A stretch of 50,843 nucleotides of DNA from the IMG/VR virus record IMGVR_UViG_3300017963_003160, positions 1 to 50,843 of that record; one strand, written 5' to 3'. The position numbers were made by a program, and so were the translations under genes. This DNA comes from a virus. The first letter of the stretch is position 1. The number at the start of each line of letters is the position of its first letter. This document shows positions 41,606 to 50,600 of this stretch, one piece after another. The notes beneath the pieces were generated by a model, which was not told where the DNA came from, searched no databases, and worked only from the letters and a program-made list of their open reading frames with translations.

Positions 41606-42727
41606 TTAAACTTGACACACACTTCTTCTTACCATAATAGTAAGATAAAATGCCAAAAAAGAATTAATAATAAATTGAGTTTGTGACGTGTACTTCTCAT
41701 ATGTTTTAAGTTGTCCAGCATCTTTTAAAACCTCTATGAGAAGTATGTTTATTTGAGCTTTAAAATACAATTGAGCAACAGTTCTTTTCACTGCCATTAG
41801 ACGCTTCACATATTTATAGAAAGCATCCCCACACACCATATCAACAGTTTTCGCTTCTTTAACAAATAATTGCAACGCAATCTTTATATTATTATAATGT
41901 TTTTCTTTCATGAGTCCATTTGCAATCACAGTTGCAATTGATGTTTTTACTTTACTTATTTTCTTTGCTTCATCAAATGCAGCCCTATCAATAACTTTAT
42001 AAGAGATTATTTTCTTGGTAATATCATCAACAATTTTTTGTCCCTTTTCTAATACCTGATATTGATAATTATTGGAGTCATCATCGTCTTGAAGTTCACC
42101 TTGTGTTTTAATTCCAGCTCCAGCTTTTTGATTTCTGTAATATGCTTCAGCAAAACTCTTTACACTTTGGCTTATTCTGTGTCTTGATCCCTGGATAAAA
42201 TGAATGATACGATCAACATCCCAATTTTTAATATCGTCTTTGTAAGCATTTTGCATCTGTGTTGATAAATAATAAAGACTATTTGGGATTGATTTTTCTC
42301 TAAAAAATAAGTGTGTTCGTGTTAGCGTATCAAGGGTATATTTAAATACTTCTGGATAACAATATTTGATTTGTTTATGCATAAGCCGAGAATATTGAAT
42401 GACCATATAATATGCCATTGCGGCTGAAAATGATTGTTGGTCTCTGCTCTTTAAAAAATAATGCATAACAAACACAAGAAGGTTAGTTCCTACGTCATTC
42501 ACAACTTGGAATTTTTCTGCTTTTGTTCCCTTATAAGTTCTTTTTACAAACTCTTTGACGTCTTTATCTTTAATTTTTAGGATATTCAACAACTCAAAGT
42601 AGAATCTTTTTGTTTTGGGATAATAGCAAGGTTCCGAAAGTGCGGACAATTCTCTTGCAGCACTTGTTGTTATAAACTTCTTTAATTGATTATAATTTGG
42701 ATTTACTTTATCGTGTAATATTTGCAT
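41606..42727 (-). CDS. Unknown virion-region protein, 373 aa
   Basis: A mainly helical, basic 373-residue protein, last gene of the minus-strand tail operon and 2 bases after the gp6-like stop. Internal features are an Asp-rich loop (ELQDDDDSNNYQ) and repeated helical blocks, but no known motif. Position suggests a tail or baseplate accessory protein. It converges with the gene ending at 41603; I see no terminator hairpin in the 2-base gap. Confidence 0.6.
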   Translation of the reverse strand: MQILHDKVNPNYNQLKKFITTSAARELSALSEPCYYPKTKRFYFELLNILKIKDKDVKEFVKRTYKGTKAEKFQVVNDVGTNLLVFVMHYFLKSRDQQSFSAAMAYYMVIQYSRLMHKQIKYCYPEVFKYTLDTLTRTHLFFREKSIPNSLYYLSTQMQNAYKDDIKNWDVDRIIHFIQGSRHRISQSVKSFAEAYYRNQKAGAGIKTQGELQDDDDSNNYQYQVLEKGQKIVDDITKKIISYKVIDRAAFDEAKKISKVKTSIATVIANGLMKEKHYNNIKIALQLFVKEAKTVDMVCGDAFYKYVKRLMAVKRTVAQLYFKAQINILLIEVLKDAGQLKTYEKYTSQTQFIINSFLAFYLTIMVRRSVCQV

Positions 42728-42729
42728 AT

Positions 42730-45189
42730 TTAGAATACCCTAATTGCTATATCATCTTCTGTAAAATATACATACTCTGGTGCATATTCCAGTAGTTGTG
42801 TTTGTGTAAATTCATCAATATCAAAATTAAAAAAGATGCTTGACTCTGGAGTTTTAAGCCTACAATGATCAACCCCATCTACTTCCTGGACAACATCTAT
42901 AATCTCAGATCTGTAAATTTCTGCATTGATTCCGAACCTTTCTTCAAACGCTTCAACTAAAGCTTCTCGAATTGATTGAGTCAAAGCCCCAAGAGAACCC
43001 GTATAAGTATCTTCTCTGAATATATCAAGAGATATTTGTAACGGTATCATATATTCAGGTTTTACCCAACCAGCATCTGAATAAATGTATTTATAAGATT
43101 CATTAATAACATATACCATTTGATCTGTTTTTGGTTCAACATAAGACCATAAGAAAGCAGTGCCGTCAGCTATATATTGTGCAATCTCATCTTCGTGATC
43201 TTTCCAGTCTCCGCTGCTTCCACGACCAACTATATAACGATCTCCCTCTGAAGGCAATAGAGGTTCACTACAACGTATAGATGTCACCGGAAGATGATCT
43301 ACATCATTCAATTGCATATTTCTCAAGACACCCGTTGTATTTGAAAATTTAAAATTGATAAAGTCTGTCAACATTCTATAGTCTTTGAATGATAAAGTAG
43401 ATAGAAGATTTTGCATAACTTGAACTTCAAAATCTCTTTGATCTATGCTATCGTAATAATCTTTTTCTACCGTAGGAATGTCATAAACAGTAAATGATGT
43501 ACCATCACTCACAACATCCGACATTGTAAAATCAGTTAGATCTTGTCTGAAAATAAACTGTGTTGAGTATTGTGCAATATCACCTTCTGTTGGATGACTT
43601 ATTGTGAAGAAATATGTCAACTCTCCTTTCGGAATTGCTTGATTGTTTGCAAAGAATAAAACAAATGCAGTTCCGTCGTTTACCATATTATAAGTTGCAC
43701 CAGTTTCTGATATTTCCATTGTACAAGTTGTTGATATAGAATCAGATTCTGTTGTCTTATAATCGAGTGTATATGTAGCAGAAGATCCAGCCCTCTCAAC
43801 TGTTAAAAGGTCTGCATAAAGATCGTAGTCAGATCCATAACTTGTTACCAATGAAGGAATCTGCTCAATCTCATACATAATATATGTGTACTCAGCATTA
43901 GAATTTAACTCGTCAATTTCTATATCAAAAACTGTATAATAATCAACTCCATCAAAATTTATAATGGTCTGTCTTGGAATATATAAACTGCCGAATGTTT
44001 GAAAGACGTCTCTTGTTGGAACGAGATCATCTCCAAAATAAATGGTCGAATAAAGAGCAATCTCATTGACCTTTAAATCAGATCGTTTCAATACAGGCAA
44101 TGAGTTTGGACCAATCGGAGAATCGTCAATAATAACATTTGCATTAACAAAGTCATTTTCTGTTACAATTCTTTCTAATGCAGAAATGTTAGTGATTGCG
44201 TTTCTTCTTATTTCTTCAAGAGACTCTTCATCTTCTCCATTAAATGCAGGAGATGGATTGGTAATATTATATTGAACAATCTCAGTTATACCAGCATCGG
44301 TTGTGTTATAGATTCGATCTCCACTTTTAATAGAACCAGAAATAACATTACCATCAGCACCTTCTGTTATAGAAAGATTGACAAGAATAGTGGCACCGGC
44401 TTCAGGTTGATATCCAATCAAACCATTTCCGAATTGAATATTGATACCGGTATCAGTTCTTCTCGATACATACCCTTTAGTGGATGCATCCATTAAAAAC
44501 AAACTTGGGTATTCAGTATAGCTTTCATATGAAGCAGATTCAAGGGGTTTTATTTGAACTGTTTGCTCTGATATTTGACCTGTAAAAGGAACATCAATAG
44601 AAACAAATTGATACTGTTGTAAATCTTCAGGAACAGCAAACTCTTGCTCTGTTAATGAATATTGTCTAAACGGAAGAATGAATACAAATTGATCAGACTC
44701 TATTGTCACTGGAAGATTATATGTTCTGTTTCCTTCCCTTACAGTAATTGTCACTTGTGAGTTGTTTGTAACATTAATGGTTGTTGAATAATAAGTTGTA
44801 AAGACAACATTCCCTTCAGCAGTAACCGTAAACCCTTCAGGAATCTCAAATGATGTAATTGAGTCATCGAAACCAAAAGGAATAGTAAATAAAACATCAA
44901 CATTTGCTGCGGTGGCTTCATTTGGACTATATCCTAAAAATGCAGATAGGTTGTAAATAGATTCAGGTAATTGTGCTTTTGTTAAAAAGAATTCCCTGTA
45001 TGCAGATATTTGGTAGAATAATGTGTTGCTTGTTAAAGCAGAAAGAGCATCAACGATAAATGATAAAAAAGAAGACTTCGTTAAATCCACATTTTCGAGT
45101 TCCAGATATTGCTTCAATAGAGTAATGATCTGGTTTCTAATTTGATCTCTTGATTTATATACCTGACTTGATACTGTTTCGTCTGCCAT
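42730..45189 (-). CDS. Baseplate wedge protein (T4 gp6 / Baseplate J-like), 819 aa
   Basis: The N terminus (IRNQIITLLKQYLE, FLSFIVDALSALTSNTLFY, LGYSPNEATAANVDV) is the conserved opening of gp6-type wedge proteins. A long beta-rich middle and a C-terminal domain with VVQEVDGVDHCRLKTPESSI also fit. Length (819 aa) exceeds T4 gp6 (660 aa). It forms the inner baseplate ring that opens during sheath contraction. It lies downstream of the gp25-like gene. Confidence 0.8.
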   Translation of the reverse strand: MADETVSSQVYKSRDQIRNQIITLLKQYLELENVDLTKSSFLSFIVDALSALTSNTLFYQISAYREFFLTKAQLPESIYNLSAFLGYSPNEATAANVDVLFTIPFGFDDSITSFEIPEGFTVTAEGNVVFTTYYSTTINVTNNSQVTITVREGNRTYNLPVTIESDQFVFILPFRQYSLTEQEFAVPEDLQQYQFVSIDVPFTGQISEQTVQIKPLESASYESYTEYPSLFLMDASTKGYVSRRTDTGINIQFGNGLIGYQPEAGATILVNLSITEGADGNVISGSIKSGDRIYNTTDAGITEIVQYNITNPSPAFNGEDEESLEEIRRNAITNISALERIVTENDFVNANVIIDDSPIGPNSLPVLKRSDLKVNEIALYSTIYFGDDLVPTRDVFQTFGSLYIPRQTIINFDGVDYYTVFDIEIDELNSNAEYTYIMYEIEQIPSLVTSYGSDYDLYADLLTVERAGSSATYTLDYKTTESDSISTTCTMEISETGATYNMVNDGTAFVLFFANNQAIPKGELTYFFTISHPTEGDIAQYSTQFIFRQDLTDFTMSDVVSDGTSFTVYDIPTVEKDYYDSIDQRDFEVQVMQNLLSTLSFKDYRMLTDFINFKFSNTTGVLRNMQLNDVDHLPVTSIRCSEPLLPSEGDRYIVGRGSSGDWKDHEDEIAQYIADGTAFLWSYVEPKTDQMVYVINESYKYIYSDAGWVKPEYMIPLQISLDIFREDTYTGSLGALTQSIREALVEAFEERFGINAEIYRSEIIDVVQEVDGVDHCRLKTPESSIFFNFDIDEFTQTQLLEYAPEYVYFTEDDIAIRVF

Positions 45190-45203
45190 TTCTTATCTCC
45201 AAA

Positions 45204-45878
45204 TTAACAAGGTGCTACATCATTATTTGCAAAGTAATATCCACTTCTTGAGTCGTATAAATGTTCTTTAACACATCGTTTTAAGTTCTCATTTTTAGAT
45301 AATAACAAAGATATAAATTGAGCATCTTCTAACGTATGGATTTTTTTATCATAATCAACAAATGAATATATGTCTGAAACCTGCAAATTTAGTTGATCCT
45401 CAGTAACACTTTGTTCAACCTTTACTTTTAATTTCCAGAATGTCCTTTGTGTGTTTACAGATTTTTCTACCCCTGTAACATTGAATATTGGATAAATATT
45501 ATTATCTGGTTGTAGGTATGCTTGCTCTAATTTGATTTTATCATTGGGTAGTGGCGTGAAGCCATATGTACTTGGAATTACAAAAGAAGTATCGTTTTCT
45601 TTTACATATCCCATATCCTGACCATCAAATGCGGTAGAAATTTCTTCAGAATAATAAACAGGAAGTAACAATATCTTATTCCATTGGACGCCCGAATATT
45701 CACCAACTCTATCGTAGGAACCGGCGAATACATTTTCATCTTCCCAAATGGTAGTATCTGTATCAATGTGATAATACGTTGTTAAAAACGAAACTACGTC
45801 TTTGCTGTAAAAATCATATACAAGATTTTGATACTCATGTATATAATCGTATATGTTGGTATATTTTTGTCCACTCAT
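45204..45878 (-). CDS. Baseplate/tail structural protein, 224 aa
   Basis: An acidic, Tyr-rich protein between the gp25-like and gp6-like genes, the slot often occupied by gp53-type wedge proteins. The opening YTNIYDYIHEYQNLVYDFY and the VEKSVNTQRTFWKLKVKVE strand region are the most distinctive parts. Its ATG overlaps the stop of the gp25-like gene by one base. I see no diagnostic motif, so the gp53 idea is from context alone. Confidence 0.55.
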   Translation of the reverse strand: MSGQKYTNIYDYIHEYQNLVYDFYSKDVVSFLTTYYHIDTDTTIWEDENVFAGSYDRVGEYSGVQWNKILLLPVYYSEEISTAFDGQDMGYVKENDTSFVIPSTYGFTPLPNDKIKLEQAYLQPDNNIYPIFNVTGVEKSVNTQRTFWKLKVKVEQSVTEDQLNLQVSDIYSFVDYDKKIHTLEDAQFISLLLSKNENLKRCVKEHLYDSRSGYYFANNDVAPC

Positions 45879-46318
45879 TATATAGCTGAACTCCCGTCCT
45901 GTCTTACAACAGTACTATCATCAAATTTGACCGACAGCGTTCCTGTCTCGCCATCATAATCGACAAATACATTGACAGTGAAACCTTTACGGTTTGAGTT
46001 TAAAATTACTTCAACACCATCAATTCTTGCCCGATCATCGTAGGTCCTTATCCGGGATACAACCTCAGTCTTAATCCTCTCAACTGTTGTTTCGTCTACC
46101 GGTTCAAAAAGAATTTTGTGGAGGTCGCTTCCATATTCTGGATCCATTAGATAAGTTCTTCTTGGAGTCATCAAGATGTTATTCCAAGATGTGATAATAA
46201 CATCAATGTCCTTAACTCTTTTAAAGTCACCCTTAGCTCCAATTTTGGCAACATAATCGTAGAGTCTATCATCAGAACCAATTACTTCTGTATTGAATCT
46301 CTGCAATAAATTTGCCAT
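45878..46318 (-). CDS. Baseplate wedge protein gp25-like
   Basis: A 146-residue protein with the gp25/GPW pattern: VKDIDVIITSWNNILMTPRRT, YLMDPEYGSDLHKILFEPVDE, then the C-terminal sheet VEVILNSNRKGFTVNVFVDY. The usual EPR core is present as TPRR. gp25 bridges the tube and sheath in the baseplate core. It is followed by the 224-aa gene with a one-base overlap. Confidence 0.88.
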   Translation of the reverse strand: MANLLQRFNTEVIGSDDRLYDYVAKIGAKGDFKRVKDIDVIITSWNNILMTPRRTYLMDPEYGSDLHKILFEPVDETTVERIKTEVVSRIRTYDDRARIDGVEVILNSNRKGFTVNVFVDYDGETGTLSVKFDDSTVVRQDGSSAI

Positions 46319-46319
46319 T

Positions 46320-46448
46320 TTAGCTTGCTCCCTCTAACAACATCTTTTGTTTTTCATCTTCAAGATCGGTCTTCCACTTCAAATAATCTTGAAATCTTTT
46401 AACCGGCATTAACATTGTCTCCCCATATGATTGTTTACTCATCTCCAT
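46320..46448 (-). CDS. Frameshift extension or small ORF after the gp26-like gene
   Basis: This frame is open from a stop just upstream of a T6 run (coordinates 46519-46524) down to TAA at 46320-46322. It is in the +1/-2 frame of the gp26-like gene. Its translated end (MPVKRFQDYLKWKTDLEDEK...) looks like a real tail-chaperone C terminus. As an independent ORF it would start at ATG 46448 (42 aa), but that ATG has no Shine-Dalgarno. A frameshifted fusion fits better. Confidence 0.5.
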   Translation of the reverse strand: MEMSKQSYGETMLMPVKRFQDYLKWKTDLEDEKQKMLLEGAS

Positions 46449-46497
46449 ACAGGTGAAAATATTTGATACAAGTATGTCACGATATTTATCTACGGTA

Positions 46498-47286
46498 TCA
46501 GATTGAGTGCACCATGCGAAAAAAGTTTTCTACAAGATCGATATCCATCTGCTCATTGTGCCCACAATGTATGCAGTTGGTTGTCATTTGCAAAAGAATG
46601 CCATATTGACCGAACTGTTCCCTATATTTATTGTAAATAGCTCTCTTGTCCTTTGCAGGAAGAGACTTATAAGCATCCATAACATCTTCTCTTTCTGAAT
46701 AAACAACTGAATCCCCACCATCTTCAGGGTTATGTTGAAACTTGATTAAAATCAAAGTTTCTGTCAACAAGTCCATATTAGACGAAACTCCAATTCCCAT
46801 AGCTTTCAATGCAACACTTTCATCATATAGAGTCGGTTGCTTGATTGTAGCAATAACTCCTTTTGATAAAGGTAGTTTAACATCAATTTGTTTTGACAGA
46901 ATATCCTTTCCAGGATAAGGATTATGATCAAACGTGGCCGAAGCCTTTATAGTGATCGCATAATCTTTTCTACATGACCCACATGTAACATCGTAATTTC
47001 GGATATCTTCATATGTAATGTGGTATAGACCATAAAGCAATGCATCACGATCCTTTAATGTTGTCCCTCTTAGAAACTCATCATAAGTTCCCATTCCATC
47101 GGGTTTAACAACACAAGCATCGAAAATACATTTGTTTAAATGATCATTGATTTTCGATGGTGTAACTAAGCTTGCTTTTAGACGTTCTTCTTCTTGTACA
47201 GTAAGTGATCTTACATGGAACGAATTACCCGTTTGAGGTGTAATGACCTCATACTCCGGGTACTTAATATTAAATCCCTTAAACAT
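46498..47286 (-). CDS. T4 gp26-like tail/baseplate assembly protein, 262 aa
   Basis: The opening YPEYEVITPQTGNSFHVRSL and VQEEERLKASL match the T4_baseplate (gp26) family. It contains two Cys pairs, CGSC and CIHC, expected to hold a zinc. The family assists assembly of the baseplate hub or tape measure. The C-terminal codons GAA AAC TTT TTT CGC precede the stop by only seven codons and coincide with the candidate frameshift. AAAGGAG precedes the ATG. Confidence 0.75.
   Translation of the reverse strand: MFKGFNIKYPEYEVITPQTGNSFHVRSLTVQEEERLKASLVTPSKINDHLNKCIFDACVVKPDGMGTYDEFLRGTTLKDRDALLYGLYHITYEDIRNYDVTCGSCRKDYAITIKASATFDHNPYPGKDILSKQIDVKLPLSKGVIATIKQPTLYDESVALKAMGIGVSSNMDLLTETLILIKFQHNPEDGGDSVVYSEREDVMDAYKSLPAKDKRAIYNKYREQFGQYGILLQMTTNCIHCGHNEQMDIDLVENFFRMVHSI
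46513..46527 (-). promoter_or_regulatory. Candidate programmed frameshift site (CTTTTTTCGC)
   Basis: Six T residues followed by CGC in the last codons of the gp26-like gene. A -2 or +1 shift here enters a 66-codon open frame that ends at 46320. The pattern TTTTTTCGC parallels the GGGGGGCGA -2 slip site of phage Mu tail genes. No experimental support. Confidence 0.45.
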
Positions 47287-47327
47287 TTTGAACTCCTTTC
47301 ATTCACTCTTTATTTAAATTATTTCAA

Positions 47328-48047
47328 TTAACTGGCTGCCGCTACAATATTACCATAAGGTTCAATTGTATTAGCTTTCTGTGCAAATACTTCATCTGCC
47401 AATGCTTGACATTTGTCCTTTACCCAGTTTTCATGCCAGATATAGTCGACGTTAAACTCGATTTCTGTATCAAGTCTACCCACAGTTTCAACGTCACTTG
47501 TGAATAAATCTTGTGGGTCTTTTGTTGGAAACACACCATCGTAGCACGCATAGTACTCAACGGTTTTTGCATCCGGCGCTGTAGTCCAGTAATACATAAT
47601 TGCAGCATATGTGGATTTTGTATAACCAGCACCCTGTGGACCATCAACAAGGTCAGTAGTACCTGTTCTGTAGTCTCTGATCATCTTGACCCAACCATGC
47701 ATAATATTAAGAATTGGTACACCGTTAAACTCTAAGAATTTAACAGATACAGAGTTACCATAATCAATATTCGCAGGCACCGCCCACTTAATTCCTCCGA
47801 GGCCTGTAAACTCAACTTTGTTAAGAGTTCCACCTGGAGGTGTTACAGATAAACATGCACCCGCTAACAGATTTTGAATTGTTGCTGTATCCAATCCGGC
47901 GTAATCAGGTAGCTGTGTTGGTATTTTGGTCATGTACATAAAGTGATAACCAGTAACGTAAGGGTCAGCGACCCCACCAACAGTTCCACCGAAATTACGG
48001 GTTAATCTGTTATTAGGAACTTTTGCAAATGAGTTTTTGATTCCCAT
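47328..48047 (-). CDS. Tail tube-like protein, 239 aa
   Basis: A beta-rich protein with the gp19-type layout: VTGYHFMYMTKIPTQLP near the N terminus, then VSVKFLEFNGVPILNIMHGWV and TYAAIMYYWTTAPD, and a C-terminal IEFNVDYIWHENW. The GVPI/MHGWV segment is typical of tube proteins that stack as hexamers. Placement upstream of the gp26 chaperone-like and baseplate genes agrees. AT-rich spacer 47287-47327 separates it from the next gene. Confidence 0.7.
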   Translation of the reverse strand: MGIKNSFAKVPNNRLTRNFGGTVGGVADPYVTGYHFMYMTKIPTQLPDYAGLDTATIQNLLAGACLSVTPPGGTLNKVEFTGLGGIKWAVPANIDYGNSVSVKFLEFNGVPILNIMHGWVKMIRDYRTGTTDLVDGPQGAGYTKSTYAAIMYYWTTAPDAKTVEYYACYDGVFPTKDPQDLFTSDVETVGRLDTEIEFNVDYIWHENWVKDKCQALADEVFAQKANTIEPYGNIVAAAS

Positions 48048-48051
48048 TTTT

Positions 48052-48705
48052 TTAATCCTCCAAATTATGACTGATTCTAGATTTGATTTCCTTCAGAACT
48101 TCCAGCCAATTACCATCCTTTATATGAATGGCCTTATCATCTATATAAAAATCGGCGTTTAATTTCTCAGCGGTCACCCTGTCATATGGTATATCGTTGT
48201 TGCTTAGCCAGTTTTCAACACCTTGTATTTGTTCATTAACATCTTGTCCATGCTCTTTAGCATTCTCGGCTGAAGCTCTTGTTGTAAATATAACTATTTC
48301 ATACCCTTTCGATTTTAACCAATCAATAACTTGTTTGGCACCTGGAACTGGATCATCATAAACAGATCCATCCTGCCAACTTTTTGAGTATTTATGTATT
48401 GTTCTATCAAGATCAATCATTGCCCTCATAACTTGAGTCGATTTAACAACCGCCTCGTTTGGGTATGCAACTCGTAGTACTTGTTTCTTTTTCTTTTTCT
48501 TCACTCTATCACCGACTTTCGGGTATCTACTCGAACCAGGGAACGCATCATATGTAGCACCAATGCCTGCTGCAGCAGAGGCACCACTCATTTCTTCTGT
48601 ACCCTGAATTTGTTCCAAATATTTTTCTAAGTTCATATTTTTATTGACCGTATAGGATAGACACCAAGATTTATATTTTGTTCTAAAAAGATGGGGATAT
48701 CTCAT
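48052..48705 (-). CDS. HAD-superfamily phosphatase-like protein, 217 aa
   Basis: A HAD fold is visible from about residue 92: MIDLDRTIH (motif I DxDxT), IVIFTTRAS (motif II) and ADFYIDDKAIHI (motif IV). It resembles small nucleotide or polynucleotide 3'-phosphatases. A Lys-rich segment (VKKKKKKQ) and a Gly/Ala/Ser-rich N terminus precede it. First gene of the minus-strand tail block, though its product looks enzymatic. The start is uncertain: neither ATG 48705 nor ATG 48636 has a clear Shine-Dalgarno. Confidence 0.7.
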   Translation of the reverse strand: MRYPHLFRTKYKSWCLSYTVNKNMNLEKYLEQIQGTEEMSGASAAAGIGATYDAFPGSSRYPKVGDRVKKKKKKQVLRVAYPNEAVVKSTQVMRAMIDLDRTIHKYSKSWQDGSVYDDPVPGAKQVIDWLKSKGYEIVIFTTRASAENAKEHGQDVNEQIQGVENWLSNNDIPYDRVTAEKLNADFYIDDKAIHIKDGNWLEVLKEIKSRISHNLED

Positions 48706-48783
48706 TTTTTTTAGTTAACAAAACTATATATATAAATTACTGATATGAACATGTTGGCAATTTTTTTTGAAAGGGGGATAGCA
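48706..48783. promoter_or_regulatory. Divergent AT-rich intergenic region
   Basis: Between the minus-strand tail block and the plus-strand genes. It holds two T-runs and TATATATATAAATT (TATAAATT at 48731-48738), similar to a T4-type late or -10 element. Both transcription units could start here. Confidence 0.45.
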
Positions 48784-49185
48784 ATGGCAAGGAAGAAAGT
48801 ATCATTTACTTTTAATTGGTTTTGGATTTTGATATTGATTGGTGGGTATAATATGATTTTCGATGATGATAAAAATGAGGTTGAAGTTGTAGATCAAGAC
48901 CAAATCGTTCAATCTTCTCCGGCACCAGAAGGATCAACACTTCGTGATTCTGTAAATCAAATCAGAGAGGAATTGAAAATTGTTGGCAATCAATTAAAGG
49001 AGGAAGCAACTGTTATTGTTGATGATCTCAAAAATGAATTGAGTGACAAGTCAACTCAAGCATCTGATGACGAAAAGAAGAAAGATCCAAAAGACAAAAA
49101 ACAACCAGAAATGATTGCTGAACCGGAAACACTTAAACCTTTAAATGATGCTCCAGACAAAAATGAGGGCATGAAGAAACTGTAA
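48784..49185 (+). CDS. Single-pass membrane protein, 133 aa
   Basis: A short basic N terminus (MARKKVSF) is followed by a hydrophobic helix (residues 9-25) and a long acidic, Lys/Asp/Glu/Pro-rich soluble tail with a coiled-coil-like middle. This is an N-in, C-out or C-in bitopic protein. AAGGGGG precedes the ATG at 48784, so I prefer it to the ATG 39 bases upstream. It is followed 10 bases later by the radical-SAM gene. Function unknown. Confidence 0.6.
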   Translation: MARKKVSFTFNWFWILILIGGYNMIFDDDKNEVEVVDQDQIVQSSPAPEGSTLRDSVNQIREELKIVGNQLKEEATVIVDDLKNELSDKSTQASDDEKKKDPKDKKQPEMIAEPETLKPLNDAPDKNEGMKKL

Positions 49186-49195
49186 AGGAGATACC

Positions 49196-50200
49196 TTGAT
49201 ACCGAAAAAGGGAGTTGTTTTAAAATTCGATAAGCGTTTTGCAAACGATGATTATGAGTTACTATTCAATTCAACAACAGGATTAGAAATACTTCAAGGA
49301 ATAAATGGAAAAGAAGATCCATTCTCATTGTGTCTGCCCTCATTACTTGATATAGGGGTGATGGGCACCTGCAAAAACAAATGCCCATTCTGTTATCAAG
49401 GGCATGAAGAAATGCCCAATATGAGGTTATCAGACTTCATGAGCATCATTGATGTTGTCCAACACCATACAAACCAAGTTGCATTAGGTGGACGTGGTGA
49501 CCCAAACAAACATCCAAAATTTGCCGATATGTTAGAGTATTGCCGCAAGAATGGGATTGTGCCAAACTACACAACAAGCGGGATTGATCTCACGGATGAT
49601 GAAATTGAAATATCTAAAATGTGCGGAGCCGTTGCTGTCAGTGATTACGAAAAAGACTTCACATATGATGCCCTGCAAAGATTCATGGATGCAGGAATCA
49701 AAACAAACATCCACCAGATCTTCGACGCAAAAACATTCCATAAATGCACATCCTTAATAAACGGCATTGATTATTGGTCAGGCCGAGTTGACATTGATCG
49801 GTTAAATGCTGTAATATTTCTCCTATTCAAACCGCAGGGAAGTGGGAAGAAGTTGCGCTTCCTAAAACCAACAGAAATACAGTTGGAAGTAATGTCAAAT
49901 AGAATCCTTACCCCAAAATGTAAATTTAAAGTCGGGATGGATAGTTGTTTGGCAAATCATGTTTTGAATTATCAAACACCAGAAGGGTTGCAAGCAATGT
50001 CAATCGACACTTGTGAAGCCGCAAGAATGTCAGGATATATAACACCTGATATGAAATTCAAGCCGTGTAGTTTTGCGGAGTGCAGTACAGAAATTGATTT
50101 GAATGATAACCTTGAAGATGTGTGGAACACTGGTGATTCATTTAAATTCTTTCGTGATGTTCTGCAACAAAAATCCAATACCTGTCCGATAGGATTCTGA
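49196..50200 (+). CDS. Radical SAM protein 2, 334 aa
   Basis: CKNKCPFC (Cys59, Cys63, Cys66) is the 4Fe-4S radical-SAM motif. GGRGDPN takes the place of the GGEP SAM-binding motif. The C terminus is rich in Cys (CKFKVGMDSC, DTCEAARM, FKPCSFAEC, TCPIGF), consistent with one or two auxiliary clusters. Start is TTG with AGGAG 5 bases upstream; there is no good ATG alternative. It is followed by two NSSS-motif genes. It differs clearly from the radical-SAM protein at 11958. Substrate unknown. Confidence 0.82.
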   Translation: MIPKKGVVLKFDKRFANDDYELLFNSTTGLEILQGINGKEDPFSLCLPSLLDIGVMGTCKNKCPFCYQGHEEMPNMRLSDFMSIIDVVQHHTNQVALGGRGDPNKHPKFADMLEYCRKNGIVPNYTTSGIDLTDDEIEISKMCGAVAVSDYEKDFTYDALQRFMDAGIKTNIHQIFDAKTFHKCTSLINGIDYWSGRVDIDRLNAVIFLLFKPQGSGKKLRFLKPTEIQLEVMSNRILTPKCKFKVGMDSCLANHVLNYQTPEGLQAMSIDTCEAARMSGYITPDMKFKPCSFAECSTEIDLNDNLEDVWNTGDSFKFFRDVLQQKSNTCPIGF

Positions 50201-50219
50201 CAGGCGAAAGAGGTCAAAC

Positions 50220-50600
50220 ATGAAGGTAAAGGTCGACTTTGTCACAAATTCAAGTTCATCATCATTTGTTGTTATGGGAAGCAATATAGACGTTCGTGAA
50301 ATCACGGATGAAGCATGGGGAGCTCTTGCAGCAAAAGTGAACGATGAGAATGTAACCCCAGCGGAATTAGAGGAAGACATTCAAGAGTATATTGATACAA
50401 TGCTCGAAGAAACAGATTTACAATACTCATTTGGTTATGACTACTATACTGGAGATCTCCAGGTTGGACTTTGTTATACTCAAATGAGGGATGATGAAAC
50501 TCTTGCAGAATTTAAAGGCAGAGCCAAAATACAAATCAAAAATGCGTTCGGCATCTTAACGGAGGTCGGTCACATTGAAGAATGTTGGATGGATGGATAA
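50220..50600 (+). CDS. NSSS-motif small protein D, 126 aa
   Basis: Begins MKVKVDFVTNSSSSSFVVMG, the most complete form of the shared N-terminal motif. The body is acidic (many Asp and Glu) and alpha/beta, without a recognised domain. It ends with WMDG at a TAATG junction with the next motif gene. It starts 20 bases after the second radical-SAM gene. Confidence 0.75.
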   Translation: MKVKVDFVTNSSSSSFVVMGSNIDVREITDEAWGALAAKVNDENVTPAELEEDIQEYIDTMLEETDLQYSFGYDYYTGDLQVGLCYTQMRDDETLAEFKGRAKIQIKNAFGILTEVGHIEECWMDG

